A DNA stretch of 64,000 bases, taken from the NCBI GenBank assembly GCA_001566295.1, contig KQ964245.1, positions 625,524-689,523 of the forward strand, in the 5' to 3' direction. Source of the DNA: Microdochium bolleyi (lineage: Eukaryota > Ascomycota > Sordariomycetes > Xylariales > Microdochiaceae). The position numbers were made by a program, and so were the translations under genes. Numbering within the stretch: the first letter of the stretch is position 1; every line of letters begins with the position of its first letter. The notes under the pieces are model-generated. The model searched no databases, had not been told where the DNA came from, and saw only the letters and a list, made by a program, of their open reading frames with translations. Below are positions 32,222 to 43,039 of this stretch, one piece after another.

Positions 32222-33595
32222 GCAAGCACTTTGGGCTCGAGATCGTCAAGAACCGAATGAGCCGGGACTTGTTCCGGGATGCAGCATGATCCAAACCAGC
32301 GATCAACAGCTTCGTTGGGGCGAGACCGCAACTAACAGCGACAACATTCGTGTAGGTGGCGTCGGGCGTCCCAAGGGATTTCTGAGACAGTATTGTAAGC
32401 CCCTTGGTCGCCTCAGTAACAGTGACAAGACTGTCTCGGCACCTCAAAGGCTGTGCTTCAAGGCTGTTGCACGGGACTGTAGATGGGATGACATCACAAA
32501 GGGGGAGGGCAAGGCTCTTCCTAGTGGAAATCTGATGTACCTAGGTGTGCACGAAAAGAATGTCACGCGTTTTTGATGCAGGAATTATGATGTAGTTTTT
32601 TTCTTCTTTCTCACAGCTCAGCCTCTCTCAATTCATTGTCGTAACACTTGACCTCTCTGTCACTGAAATTGGGTATCACCATTCATAGTTTTTTGACGTC
32701 TTGAGAAATCCGGAGCCTCAAGATCTCGGGCAATATCTCTCAGCAAAGCAGACTAGTTCACAACCCACATCGTCAGATGTCTCATCCAGCCTGCATGTCT
32801 CTGTTGCAAGAACCAACCCGAGTTCCGAATCCAGTGCTGTTTTCCTCCGACTCACAAACCAAAGACACATGTCGTAGAATTTATCCCGTGTTACCTGACC
32901 AGCCTCGCCCGCCCTCCGCCTAATGACACAGCCAGCCTTTCTGCTTCTGATCTGTTCGATCCCAGCCCCGAGCGATCTCCAGCTAGCGTGCCGTGGCGGG
33001 CCGCTGCCGCTGCCGCTCGCTCCTCCATTAGCTCTAGCTCAGTGTGCGCTAGTTGAGGGACGTGGCACGGCACGGGTCGATCGCCGGCCTAGTCGTTCCG
33101 CCCATGTTCGATAGTCTGCTTTTCATCTGCCGGACTAAAAGAACACGGCATGCGGAGAGGCTATGATGCATTGTATGTATGAGGCCTAGTCACTATGTCG
33201 ATGGTGGTCGATCAATGCACCCCGTCGGGCGAGACGTACCCAAATAATCGGGATGCCGCTTGCCCGGGCCGCTGGGCCCCTTCGTGTCGAGCTCCGTTGT
33301 CTCTCTCCCTGTGCTTTTTTAGGCGGTTCTTGTTTCTTTTTCTCTTTTGTGTCTGACTAAATCTGGCCACTCTTCTCAATCGGTAGATTAATCCGGTAAG
33401 ACAGACAGACAGATTCGGACGAACACCGACATACGTGCGAGAAAAAAGAGGCCCAGCCTAGACATACATTCTTCAGCTTGTCAGCATCCAGAAGGACACT
33501 TATATGTGGCTTGGGACACCCATACACCAAAGCACACCGATACCAATCTTCCTACAGCAGAAAAAACAGCAGACTCCCCTCAACCACATCTCATC
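32222..33595. other. Intergenic region between the helicase and the NRPS-like gene
   Basis: About 1.4 kb holding the helicase 3' flank and the NRPS-like promoter. T-rich runs at 32594-32615 and 33315-33345 and a short ACAG repeat (33400-33412) are visible. The promoter-proximal part is pyrimidine-rich. No coding frame is supported; an in-frame GTG at 33506 upstream of the NRPS-like ATG is not a credible start in a fungus. Confidence 0.5.
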
Positions 33596-36500
33596 ATGGA
33601 GGCGAAAGAACCGAAACTCGGCAGGTCCATACTGACGGGCCCTCCAGGCCCCGAAAACCTCCCGTCCATCAGCCAGTCCTTCCTCGCCACGGTCCACAGG
33701 ACGCCGGACAACCTCGCACTGTCCAGCCCGAGCCAGGCTCACGATCTTTACGGCTTGCCGAGCCAGCCCCTGCGGCGCCGGAGACAGCGGAATACGAACC
33801 GGAATCCTGATGACGCCATAAAACCAGGGTCCGAAAACCACGATGAGCAGGAGGAGGAACAGGAGGAACAGGAGCAGCTCGCCCTCTTCGACCCGGAGTA
33901 CGAAGCCCGGCCGTGGCTGCGCTGGACCTACGCCACCCTGCTCGACGCCGCCGAGCTCTTCGGCGCGGCGCTCGCCCGGCACGGAGCCGCCCCCGGCACA
34001 CCTGTCGTTACCTTCCTGCACAGCGGCGTCGAGTCCTGGGTGTGTCTCTGGGCCTGCCATATGAGGGGGTACACCTGGGCGCCGCTGCACCCGGGCAACC
34101 TGCGCAACGGGCCCGAGGTGGCGTACATGGTGCGGACCGTGCTGGGCTTCAGCGGCCGGAGTAAAGGTGAAGATGGCAGGCGTGCTGCGGCGGGTCCTGT
34201 GGTGGTGCTGGTAGACAATGCCGAGGTTGCCATGGACGTGGATGTCGCTCTTGGGAATACGTTCGAGGGTGTGGATGCGGTGAAGATGATCGCAGGCGAC
34301 GACGGCACTGCAAACAGAGGATGGACAACGATGGGCGCAGTCCTCAGGGACGAGGTAGCCCTGCGTAGGTATCACTCAGAAACGAAGCCTGCGCCTGGTG
34401 GTGACCTCGAGCGAGTCCCAAGCCCGCCGGCAACGCCGCCGCCATCACCAGGCGGGGGCGAGGGCGGCGACGAGACGGTCATCTTCTTCAGCAGCGGCTC
34501 GACGGCGCTGCCAAAGGGCTGCCTGTGGCAGCACCCGCGTAGCGCGATAACCGCCGCGAGGATCATGGCGCACTACAATGGCAGCGCGTCCGCCGCCGGC
34601 GCCGACGCGCGCGTCTACCTGCCGCTGCCGAATAACCACGCAGCGGCATACATCTGCGTGATTCCTTGGATCGTGCACGGCGGTGCGATCGTCCTGCCCA
34701 GCAGGAGGCGCGGGTCTCGGGAGAAACCCGACGGCTGGGCTGCGTCTACGGCAAAGACAAAACCGCCGGCAGCAGCAGCGCCATCAGCGGCTTTCGATCC
34801 GGAAGTCATGCTCCGCGACATCCAGCTCGAGTCCTGCACCGACTTCCTGACGGTGCCGACCATGGTGCAGGCGCTCGTGGCCGCGAACGAGACGGTAGAG
34901 GCGGATCTGTCGGGCACCTCGATCATGATGGCCGGCGCGCCGGCCATGGATGTGCACCTCGAGAGCTGCTTCGATAAGCTCGGTGTGTCGAGGGTCGTGA
35001 ACAACTGGGGCATGTCGGAATGCATCCACCTCTCGCCGGTAGTCATCACGCGCGACGAGTACGAGTACAGCCGCAGAGGCGAAAGCGGCACGGCCATACA
35101 GTACCTGCACGACGCCAACCTGACGATTGGGACTGTGTCGCACGCGCAGACAGTCAAAGTCTGTCAGAGTGATAGTTCGGAAGCAGCTGCACTGTCCGTC
35201 CCGGGGGAGCTACACATCAGTTCCCCGACTATAACGCCCGTGTATCTCGGTGTGGAGGCTTCCAACGACGCTTTCTACACGGACGAGGCGGGCGTGCTGT
35301 GGTTCAACACGGGTGATGAGGCTTTGATCAACGAGGCTGGTCAGGTCTTCCTCACGGGGCGGCACAAGGAGGTCATCGTCAGGGGTGGCGAGAACATTTC
35401 CCCGATCGCGATAGAGACCGCCATCTCCCGCGATCCTCGGCTATCGAGCCTGGAAGTCCTGGTCGTCGGCATGACCGATGATATCGCAGGGCAGTTGCCC
35501 GTGGCTGTCGTCAAGCAGCAAGATGCCGTTGATCCAGATACCGTGGCATTGCTGCACGAGACTGTCCTCAAGGAGATGGGGCCCGTCTATGTCCCGGCCG
35601 AGGTGCTCTGCCTTGGCATGCTTGCCCTCCAGGATTGGCCCAGAACAACGATTGGGAAGATCCAGCGAAACAAAGTTGCTGCGGCGGTCAGAGCCTTTCT
35701 GGAGAGACGCGCAGATGTTGAGAACCTTGCCGCCGAAGCCGTGCCAAAGATTTCCGCTGAGATGTTGCGAGACCACCTCAAGCAGATCTGGGCATGCGCT
35801 GTTGGGACAACGCCGGAGAAAGTGCCAATGAACGAATCGATCAGGTTATTCTCGGACAGTATCACGCTCATGCGGGTGCGGGCAGCGATACTCAGAGCCA
35901 CCGGCGTGGCATTGACGCTTGCGGAGATGGCCAGCGCGGACACAATTGCGGGCCAGCTCGAGATCCTGCTCGCTAAAAGTGCCGTACCTGGAGCGGTGGC
36001 AGTGACAGAGGTCTCGCCGCCTCAAGAAGAGCTTGTCATCGACGAGGGTCAGAGATCGGCCATCGACAGGTCTCTCCAAGAGAACGGGCTCGGCTGGGAT
36101 GACTGTGAAACACTGATTACGCCGCCAGATATGAGCGAGCTTCTGTCCAGACATGCAGGATTTAACGGGTGGGCTGCTTCGCTTATCTTGAGTATTCCTG
36201 ACAAGCACGATGTGAGCTCCCTCAAATGTTGTCTGAGACGACTTTTCGAGGCGCACCCTTTGCTCCTTTCTCACTTCGCCCGAACAGGCGCCCAGCAAGC
36301 CTTCCACGTCCTCTTGAAGCCAGAAACTCATGTCCTCGAGAAGTTTGTGCGGCAATGCGGACAGTTAGAGTCGCTAAGAGACCTGATCGAGGTACCAAGG
36401 AGATACCCTGCCATCCAGGGACCAGCATCCATTCCAGGGCTTGTAACTTGCGCCGAGATCTTCGAGGTCCGGGAAACCGGCTGCGTTGGCCTAGTTATGA

Positions 36501-37709
36501 CAGGTCAGTCTCCTCCTTGTGCTGTCTGACTGAAGTCTGATTATCATGCTGACCTCAAGCGTAGTGAACCACGTTGTGGTCGACGCCACATACATGCAGA
36601 TAATCCTAAACGATTTCGATGCAATCCTGAGCGGAGACGAGAAGCTCGGCGCGTCCGTCGGCTACGATGTATGGACGAGAGCATACCACTCCCGGCGCAC
36701 TTCCCCCGAGGCCAAATCCGTGTCTGACTGGCATGTTTCTCAACTCCGCGAACTCTATCTGCACGAAGATAGCATCTGGCCGCTGCCTAGCCCGGACAAA
36801 GGACAACACCAACAGTCCTTCCAACACAGATTCCACGTTCCTCAGCTTGCGCCATTCAGGAAAAACAATCCAGAAATAGCGCCTTCCACCATGTTCAAGG
36901 CCGCGATGGTGCTTGCGACTGCGGTCACGATTGGCACAAGGCATGTGGCTTTCTCCGGCTGCGAGTCTGCCCGTGAGAGTATGCCATTCGCGTCCCGAAC
37001 CAACGATCACACAGCAACCTGTGAAGCTGTCGATATAGCAGGGCCGACCTACGGCTTGGTCTTCGAGACGACCACTGTTCGCAGTGGGGACAAGGTTGCG
37101 CAGATGTTGCTAGATTTGCAACAACGCCAGCGCGAGCTCACGAAGAACGCAACTGCTTGCTGGCATGACATATGCTCTCGCCTCGCCGAGGAGGGCCCGA
37201 ATGGCCAGGTGAATGTGGGCGCGATCCAAGAGCTGATCTTCGCGTTGAGCTTCAACTGGATGCCTGATATGAACGACGGAGAAAGTGTTCTTGATGTTGC
37301 GCATGGCCCAAAGCTGGACCTATACCGAAGCATGCAAGTGATCGAAACCTACTTTTCGACCGTCGGAGGCTTGGAGGTGCAATGCAGCCTCACAGGCCTA
37401 GACCAGGCCCATGCCGTGGTACAGTTATCTGGTACAGGTCTCGATGTGGAGGCAATGCGGAACTTTGCCTCGAGAATGGAGATGGCGTTACGGGCCATCT
37501 GCCAGGAGCAAAATCGCGACGTTCCGGTGGATGAGATACTGGCCGTCCTCAAGTTGGCAGAACATCGATCGCGCAGCTGGTTCTCGCGACTGGTGGCACC
37601 ATGGTTGAAGCGAACGAGATCCAAGCGCGGCAAGGCACAGAGGAAACAACTGCAAGGCAAACCAGCTGTTGGTCGCCGGTATAGCTGGAAGTGGGCGCCC
37701 CTGAAGTAG
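33596..37709 (+). CDS. NRPS-like enzyme with A-T-C domain order
   Basis: 1350-residue protein in two exons, 33596-36503 and 36565-37709 (61 bp intron, donor GTCAGT, acceptor CGTAG). The ATG at 33596 has a good context. Adenylation domain: FFSSGSTALPKG core (297-308; the usual TSGSTG.PKG has G changed to A), NNWGMSE, FNTGDEA, GRHKEVIVRGGENI and the catalytic-lysine region TTIGKIQRNK. Thiolation domain: LFSDSIT with phosphopantetheine Ser755. Condensation-like domain: entry region LITPPDMSELLSRH and active-site motif NHVVVDA (His972, Asp976) in place of HHxxxDG. The C-terminus is an Arg/Lys-rich tail. No reductase or thioesterase domain is present, so release would rely on the terminal C domain joining the activated acyl group to an amine or alcohol. 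No tailoring genes flank it, so substrate and product are unknown. Confidence 0.85.
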
Positions 37710-37740
37710 GTTGAACAAATTTAAGGCCGATGATGGCGAT

Positions 37741-38942
37741 TTAACGTCTGTGGTTGCCGTGATCTCGATGCCTCCGCGAGCGCTCTTTGTCTCGCTCATC
37801 CCTGTGACTCCGCTGTCTATCATTCTCGTGATGCCTCCATGAGCGATGCGTCGTGCTCTGTTCAGAATGATTTTGGTCCAGAGAGAACCCGTCCAGAGAG
37901 TCCGCGTCCCCTCTCAGATCGTCCTGTTCTCCGTGTCGTCGTCTCCGCTTCTCTCGCCTTCGCTCCTCTCTGCGTAGAGCTTTCAGCTCGCGCTCTCTCT
38001 CCTCGTTGATCTTCTGCCGTTCCTTTTCCACCTCTCGCACCTTCGCAGCGCCGCGCTTCATCATCGCAAGCGGATCGTTGGCTCCTACACGCATCTCATC
38101 GCGAGCTTTTCTGCCGGGGTCTTCTCTACCGAAGGCATCCTTTCCGGGGGTATCAATAGCCGCAGCTCGGTCAAGATGTGCATCAGACCCTGTGTACCAT
38201 GGACCTCTGCCGCTGGTTAAATGCTCTGCCACATCCCGGCCAGCGGCGTTGGAAAATCTCATCGTGTACTGATCCTCAAGCTCTCGCTGCTTCTTGGCCT
38301 TTTCGCGCTCCGCATCCGGGTTTCTGCGCTTATCTTCGCGCAGGCGTCGCTCGTTGTCCTTGTTCACCCGGTCGCGCTCTTCGGGGAAGAGATCAATGTG
38401 TCCTGCATGATCCACAATGGGCGCGTCGCTTCTTTTCCCGTCCCCACGACGTCTGGAACTTGGTGTCTGCTCATCACTGTCGGCGCCGTGGCGAGAACCC
38501 ACCCGATCTTGCGCCAGACGCATCTCAAAGTCCGTGTCATCTTCACCATACCGCTTGCGTTTCCGCCGGCCATGGCGGTCCTTGGACGATGATCTCACAT
38601 GCTTGGGATCTGCGTGTGACCCGGCCCCCTCGCCTCTGCTATGTCTCTGACTCCTGTTGGAGGACTCTTCATGACCGCTATCCTTTGCCGTCAATAATGG
38701 CGGGGGGTCCTCTCCTCGCAGGATGGCCAGCCTGCGCTCGGCATCGTTTTCTTGCTGGCGCTGCTCCTCAGCCTCTTCTCGGGCTGCAGCCTCCGCCTCG
38801 TCGCGGCGGACGCGATCAATGTTTTCCTGGTTGTAGACGTTCCATGATTTCTTGCCCAGCAGGTGTCTTGTGTCCGGTTCGCGTTAGCAATCCTTTCAGG
38901 CATGCTTCGAGAGAAGCATATTGATCATACTCACAAAGGCAT
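37741..38942 (-). CDS. LENG1-like CIR_N-domain protein, probable splicing-associated factor
   Basis: 377-residue, highly charged protein with an 8 nt first exon. The first exon (38935-38942) encodes MPL minus its last base; the 68 bp intron (38867-38934, donor GTGAGT, branch CTAAC, acceptor AAG) joins to 37741-38866. The result is MPLHLLGKKSWNVYNQEN, the classic start of CIR_N/LENG1 proteins, so this start is strongly supported. The CIR_N region (about 1-45) is followed by a coiled coil rich in Glu/Arg (ERRLAILRGE), a central motif with GPWYTG, and an Arg/Ser/His/Asp-rich C-terminus (RREERRREKRRRR, then RDHGNHRR) typical of nuclear RNA-processing proteins. LENG1-family members associate with the spliceosome in large-scale data. 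Its stop lies 31 bp from the stop of the converging NRPS-like gene. Confidence 0.85.
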
Positions 38943-39415
38943 GGTGATATTAAACAATGGCTGCTCCCGAGTTTTCCGCAGCCTGGTGTTTCGTTGATGA
39001 ACTCTCAAGGACAAGGATGGCGAGGCTTCTCCATTGATGATTTGGAAACACTGCGTCGGGGCGCATACAGTGTGTACTGCTAGCTCTCACCGTATCGCAC
39101 TGTCACTTTTTTCAAGATGACCTCGAGGGGACATGCGGCTCCCTCTGTGATACTCTGAGCTTCATACCAGGTCACAAGGATGGGGTGTTTCTTTTTTATT
39201 GGATATTTGGCCTTGCTAGTTCTCTACGATGGGCCAAGGTCTTGCCCAGGTAGTTTCGTTGAGCAGCTCCCTCGGGCCGCACATGTGGTTGTAGATATGC
39301 TCAACATACTCAAATCGAATTTTGCACGCCCAACTTACTGGCTTGATTGATGTGAATTCGCAGAATTTGAATCATGAATATCTTGAATGGACGCGCATCA
39401 CATACGGAAACCTGA
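38943..39415. other. Short intergenic region
   Basis: About 470 bp between tandem minus-strand genes. It holds the LENG1-like promoter and the calycin-like gene's 3' flank. No gene-like frame or strong TATA element is visible. Confidence 0.5.
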
Positions 39416-40036
39416 TCATTTCTCCTTCCACGGCAGACTGATGTGCACGTCCTCCATGCTTTCCTCGACGAGACCCGCCACCCGCGCCGCGGACTCCTTC
39501 AAACCCCCAAAAGCTGCAAGGATCTCGTCCACCGTTGCCTTCGACAGCCCTTCTTTCCTATCACTGTAGATATCGAGCCCTTCCTTGGTGAACAGGGTCG
39601 GCGCGAACCACGTGACGACCCATCTCTCGACACCGCCCTCGGCGGCCTCGCACGGCCGCTCGCCCCATCCCAGCACCTCCCAGTGCGAGCTGGCGATCAT
39701 GAGCCAGCCCTTGCCGCGCCAGTCCCAGGCGGCCGGGTGGCTTGAGTCGATGGTGTCGATGCCCGCGACGCTCTTGAGCCCGCCGCTGCCGCCCTTCTTC
39801 TCGTACTCGACGAGGTCGTCGATCTTGGCCGGCGTGCTGCCGTCCGAGGGGATGGGCTTGTAGGTGATGCGCACGTTCTGGGCGTCGCGCCACATGGACA
39901 GCGTCGAGTGCGTGACGGACCACGTGCGGGTGAGCCACTCGAGCGGCGGCGAGGTGAAGCTCGCCGGCGCCTCGGAGACATACTGCGACGGGGCGCGCAG
40001 GGAGATGGTGGTGGGCGGCGGCACGTCGGTGGCCAT
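39416..40036 (-). CDS. Conserved fungal calycin/lipocalin-like protein
   Basis: Single-exon 206-residue protein without a signal peptide or membrane segment. The pattern is that of a small fungal beta-barrel family: WLTRTWSVTHSTLSMWRDAQNVRITY, then DDLVEYEKKG, an internal GIDTID strand, WDWRGKGWLMIASSHWEVLGWG and WVVTWFAPTLFTKEGLDIYS, followed by a C-terminal helix. The alternation of strands and glycines, and the W-x-V/I-x-W strands, fit a lipocalin/calycin-type barrel binding a small hydrophobic ligand, but I cannot confirm the fold by eye. No catalytic motif is apparent. Tandem with LENG1-like, divergent from the next small gene. Function unknown. Confidence 0.7.
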   Translation of the reverse strand: MATDVPPPTTISLRAPSQYVSEAPASFTSPPLEWLTRTWSVTHSTLSMWRDAQNVRITYKPIPSDGSTPAKIDDLVEYEKKGGSGGLKSVAGIDTIDSSHPAAWDWRGKGWLMIASSHWEVLGWGERPCEAAEGGVERWVVTWFAPTLFTKEGLDIYSDRKEGLSKATVDEILAAFGGLKESAARVAGLVEESMEDVHISLPWKEK

Positions 40037-40936
40037 GATGGGTGGTGGCCGAGGCGGAATGGGCTGTGTGGTATTTGTAAAGGAGGAGGCTGGCAGTAGA
40101 CAAGAGCGTCACCAGGAGGGGAGGCTAGGGTATTTATCGAACGGGGTTCGTCTCTGGCCGTTCTATCAAACAATTGAGGTGACGGACGGGAGCATGCAAT
40201 GATCGACGGCACCCGGGGGTTGGAGCCACCCTTGTCCGGATGGGACAGCTCCCGGTTTGCTAGCTTTCGACCGGAGGAAACCCAGTTCTATCCTTAACAT
40301 ATTGCTACCTACATGACTTGGAGAGAAAGCATAATCTGAAAATCGAAACCGTCAGACCATCTTGATGAACCGACTGCATGATTGAAGGATGCCAAGAATG
40401 GAGGCTATCGTGATAAGCTGCACGACAAGGGCGGTGCTCAACCGCACCCGCCTGCGATTGTGTCAAGACCGGGGGGGTCCGCAGCTTGCACTGGGTTTCC
40501 TCCGAGCGAGCTTCCCCACCTCCACTTTCGCCGTGTTGTTTCTGGCCAATTTGCAGTTCTCCAAAGCTCGGTGTTTTCTGATGCTCAGACCTTCTTTCTC
40601 CCGACAACCCTCTTCCCGAACCAGTCCGGCACCCGCCACGGTCCTGTCGCTCCGGATCGACGATTTCTCCAAGCCCGTCGCGCATACTTTCCATCGGCCC
40701 AGCTTTGGCCAACGATCTCCTCGCGACCAGCCACTCTCACATCTCCCGCAGCCTTCCATTGGCGCCCCAACTATTCCGTCGCCGTCGAAAGCCACTCCAA
40801 GCTTCCCCGCATCGACCCTCGCGCCGCTGCTGCCGCCTGACCGACGTCGCCCGAATCATCTCGACCTCTCCTCGCCACACCCAACACCAAAACCATCCAC
40901 CCACCAACCACCCCACCGCTTCACCGCGGTCCAGCA
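40037..40936. other. Divergent promoter region
   Basis: About 900 bp between two small divergent genes. The right part (40700-40936) is CA/CT-rich leader-like sequence preceding the ATG at 40937. Overlapping open frames on both strands in the GC-rich leader have no family support. Confidence 0.5.
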
Positions 40937-41512
40937 ATGGACTCCGACGACCTCGACTCCGACGCCATGGCGCAGGCCATGGGCTTCGCCTCTTTCGGCG
41001 CCCAGAAGCCGGCCGCCAAGCGTCGCAGGTTCAACCCGGCCGCCGACGCCGTCGTCGCGGGCCCAGACGCCTCCCACCTGCCTCCCCGGCCGCCGCCCTC
41101 GTCCGCCTCAAACGCCGTCCCGCTCGGCATCCGCTCTCGCGCGCAGAACGTGGACGAGATCGACCTAGAGGGAGACGAAGACGACAACGCAAGTGGAGTC
41201 TCACCCCCGGCGCAGGCGGCCACTGCCGCTTCGTTAGATGATCTGCATGCTCAGCCGCAAGCAGACTCTGCCTCTGCATTCGAAGACAATTCCGCGGACG
41301 CGGGGATCGCTGGGCGCAGGAGAGATGGCCAGGCTGGCCCCGCTGGCCGCGGAGGCTTCCGTGGTCGTGGTCCGCAGCAGAAGTCGACCTGGTGGATCGA
41401 CTATTACGACCCGAGTTCGAACATCAATCCATGGGAGCGCCTTGAGCAGGAGCGTGGCCTGCAGCCTCGAGGCCCTTGGATGTCTTGGGACGAGGCCAAG
41501 TCGAAGGCTTGA
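40937..41512 (+). CDS. Conserved fungal hypothetical with W-DYYDPSSN-NPWE C-terminus
   Basis: Single-exon 191-residue protein, mostly acidic and disordered. The N-terminus (MDSDDLDSDAMAQAMGFASFG, then KRRRF) has a short hydrophobic-glycine motif and a basic nuclear-localisation-like patch. The middle is Asp/Ala/Ser-rich with an RGG-like patch (GRGGFRGRG). The end, WWIDYYDPSSNINPWERLE, is a strongly patterned segment I associate with small conserved Pezizomycotina proteins of unknown function. The combination of a KRRR patch and RG-rich stretch suggests a nuclear RNA-related role, which is inference only. The ATG leads directly into the conserved N-terminal motif. Confidence 0.75.
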   Translation: MDSDDLDSDAMAQAMGFASFGAQKPAAKRRRFNPAADAVVAGPDASHLPPRPPPSSASNAVPLGIRSRAQNVDEIDLEGDEDDNASGVSPPAQAATAASLDDLHAQPQADSASAFEDNSADAGIAGRRRDGQAGPAGRGGFRGRGPQQKSTWWIDYYDPSSNINPWERLEQERGLQPRGPWMSWDEAKSKA

Positions 41513-43039
41513 TCGACTATGCAAGGTGCCACTTTTCCCTTGTTAGCCTGGCTTCGTCTTCGTCTGGGATGCCGGGGACGATACACGCAAACATTCATGT
41601 CGACATGCCAGGCTGCCGGCACGTCGACTAGATTTACGCTTCATCCATGAGCATGTTCCTTGGAAGGAAGGGTCTCACTCGCCTTGCTTGGGTCAATGGA
41701 GGCGACCAGGCACACTTGTTGCCTCGACTTTCCGATGCTGGACCGAACCAGAAGAGTGGCGCGCGCCACGAGGCCTGATCATCTCGTGGCCGTCACGGGC
41801 CTCTTGTCCCTACCTCACGCCAACACTTGTGACGATAATGTCCAGCGTTTCTATCAACACAAACTGCAGCCAGTGGACGACTGCAAGCCATCAGGAGCCT
41901 ACAGCTGGTCGTCTTCACGCTGTGTTCAAGACATGCATTCTACGGTCGCGGCACAAGGCCGGTCAACAAGGAACGATATTCATTATCTTGGCAGTATACG
42001 ACGTGGTCTGCCACGAGCTTACAAAGGACGTCACCCTAAGCCTGGAGTACCTCGCTGTCACCGGCAACCTCCCAACACTGCAACTGCCCCATTACCGATC
42101 AGGCAATATCCACCTCCCTCAACAGGCAAGGTGCCGTCGTTGACCACACGACGTCTGGCCTGTGTCAGCACCACGCTTCAGACGCGTGGATTAAATACGT
42201 CCTGTCGTCGGTGGGGGACCCCGAGTGTGGCTCTAGTGGGCACACGCCAGGTCAGCCAGCCATCCTGTGCTTGGCTGTCAAGAGCTATCTTCCAAGCGGA
42301 GAAGCCTATTCAGCTGCGTGTGCCCCCTCTCCACCACAAGCAGCCCATACGCGTCGTCCCTGGCTCTTTCAAATCCAACTATGGTGTGCTTTTAGCCTAG
42401 CAGAAACACAGATCGCCTGAACGCCGTCCAATCATAAGTCATAAGCCCGCTGTGAAAATGACATCCCTGCCATCCTCTCCTGTTCCCGTTCGCCCTGTCC
42501 GTCCCCCGCGACGAGGTAGCTCCCGCAATGCAGGTACCAATGAGCCCCTCTTGGAGACCCGTTGCCGAGCCTGCCGCTAGCAACCTGGCCTGCATCAGGC
42601 GGCTCCCTCAGGGCGTGGAGCCCAACTCTTATCAAGTCCCTCTGGAGCTCCAGGGGTGTATGCGCATTCGGTGAGAAACAGGGCCCAGATGGCGGCTCCG
42701 TGAGGGAGGGGAGTGTGCCTCACGGCTCGCAGATCCGATCTTGCTTCTGCAGCAGATGTCGTTCCTGCTTGCCGGCGCTTACACCCGCACGTGCATGCCA
42801 GTCGCTTCCTCGGCTCTGGGATATGTCTCAGGGATCCGGCCTCTCCACCCCCACACACGGGCCACTAGATCGGAAAGCTTAAATAAACGACATTGGCAGC
42901 ATCGATTGTTCGAAAAAGCAGCTGGGCAATGGTTGAAATCAAACGCTGGTAAAAAAGGATAGTCGCTTTTCGAAATATTCGTCATGATGTCACGGCGGCA
43001 GTGCACTCTTGGCGCGCGTGTAAAAAGAATAGGAGGCGA
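41513..43039. other. Gene-free interval
   Basis: About 1.5 kb between convergent genes. An open frame of 246 codons exists on the plus strand (41660-42400) but begins at TTG, has no recognisable family features and overlaps other random frames, so I do not call it. No repeats are seen. Confidence 0.45.

Noticed and set aside
33506..33595. 30-codon N-terminal extension of the NRPS-like protein
   Set aside because: The extension starts with GTG, not a usual start in fungi; the ATG at 33596 has a good context and leads into the natural N-terminus.
41660..42400. 246-codon plus-strand frame between small genes
   Set aside because: Begins at TTG, lacks conserved motifs, splice logic or family resemblance; composition is what random GC-rich sequence gives.
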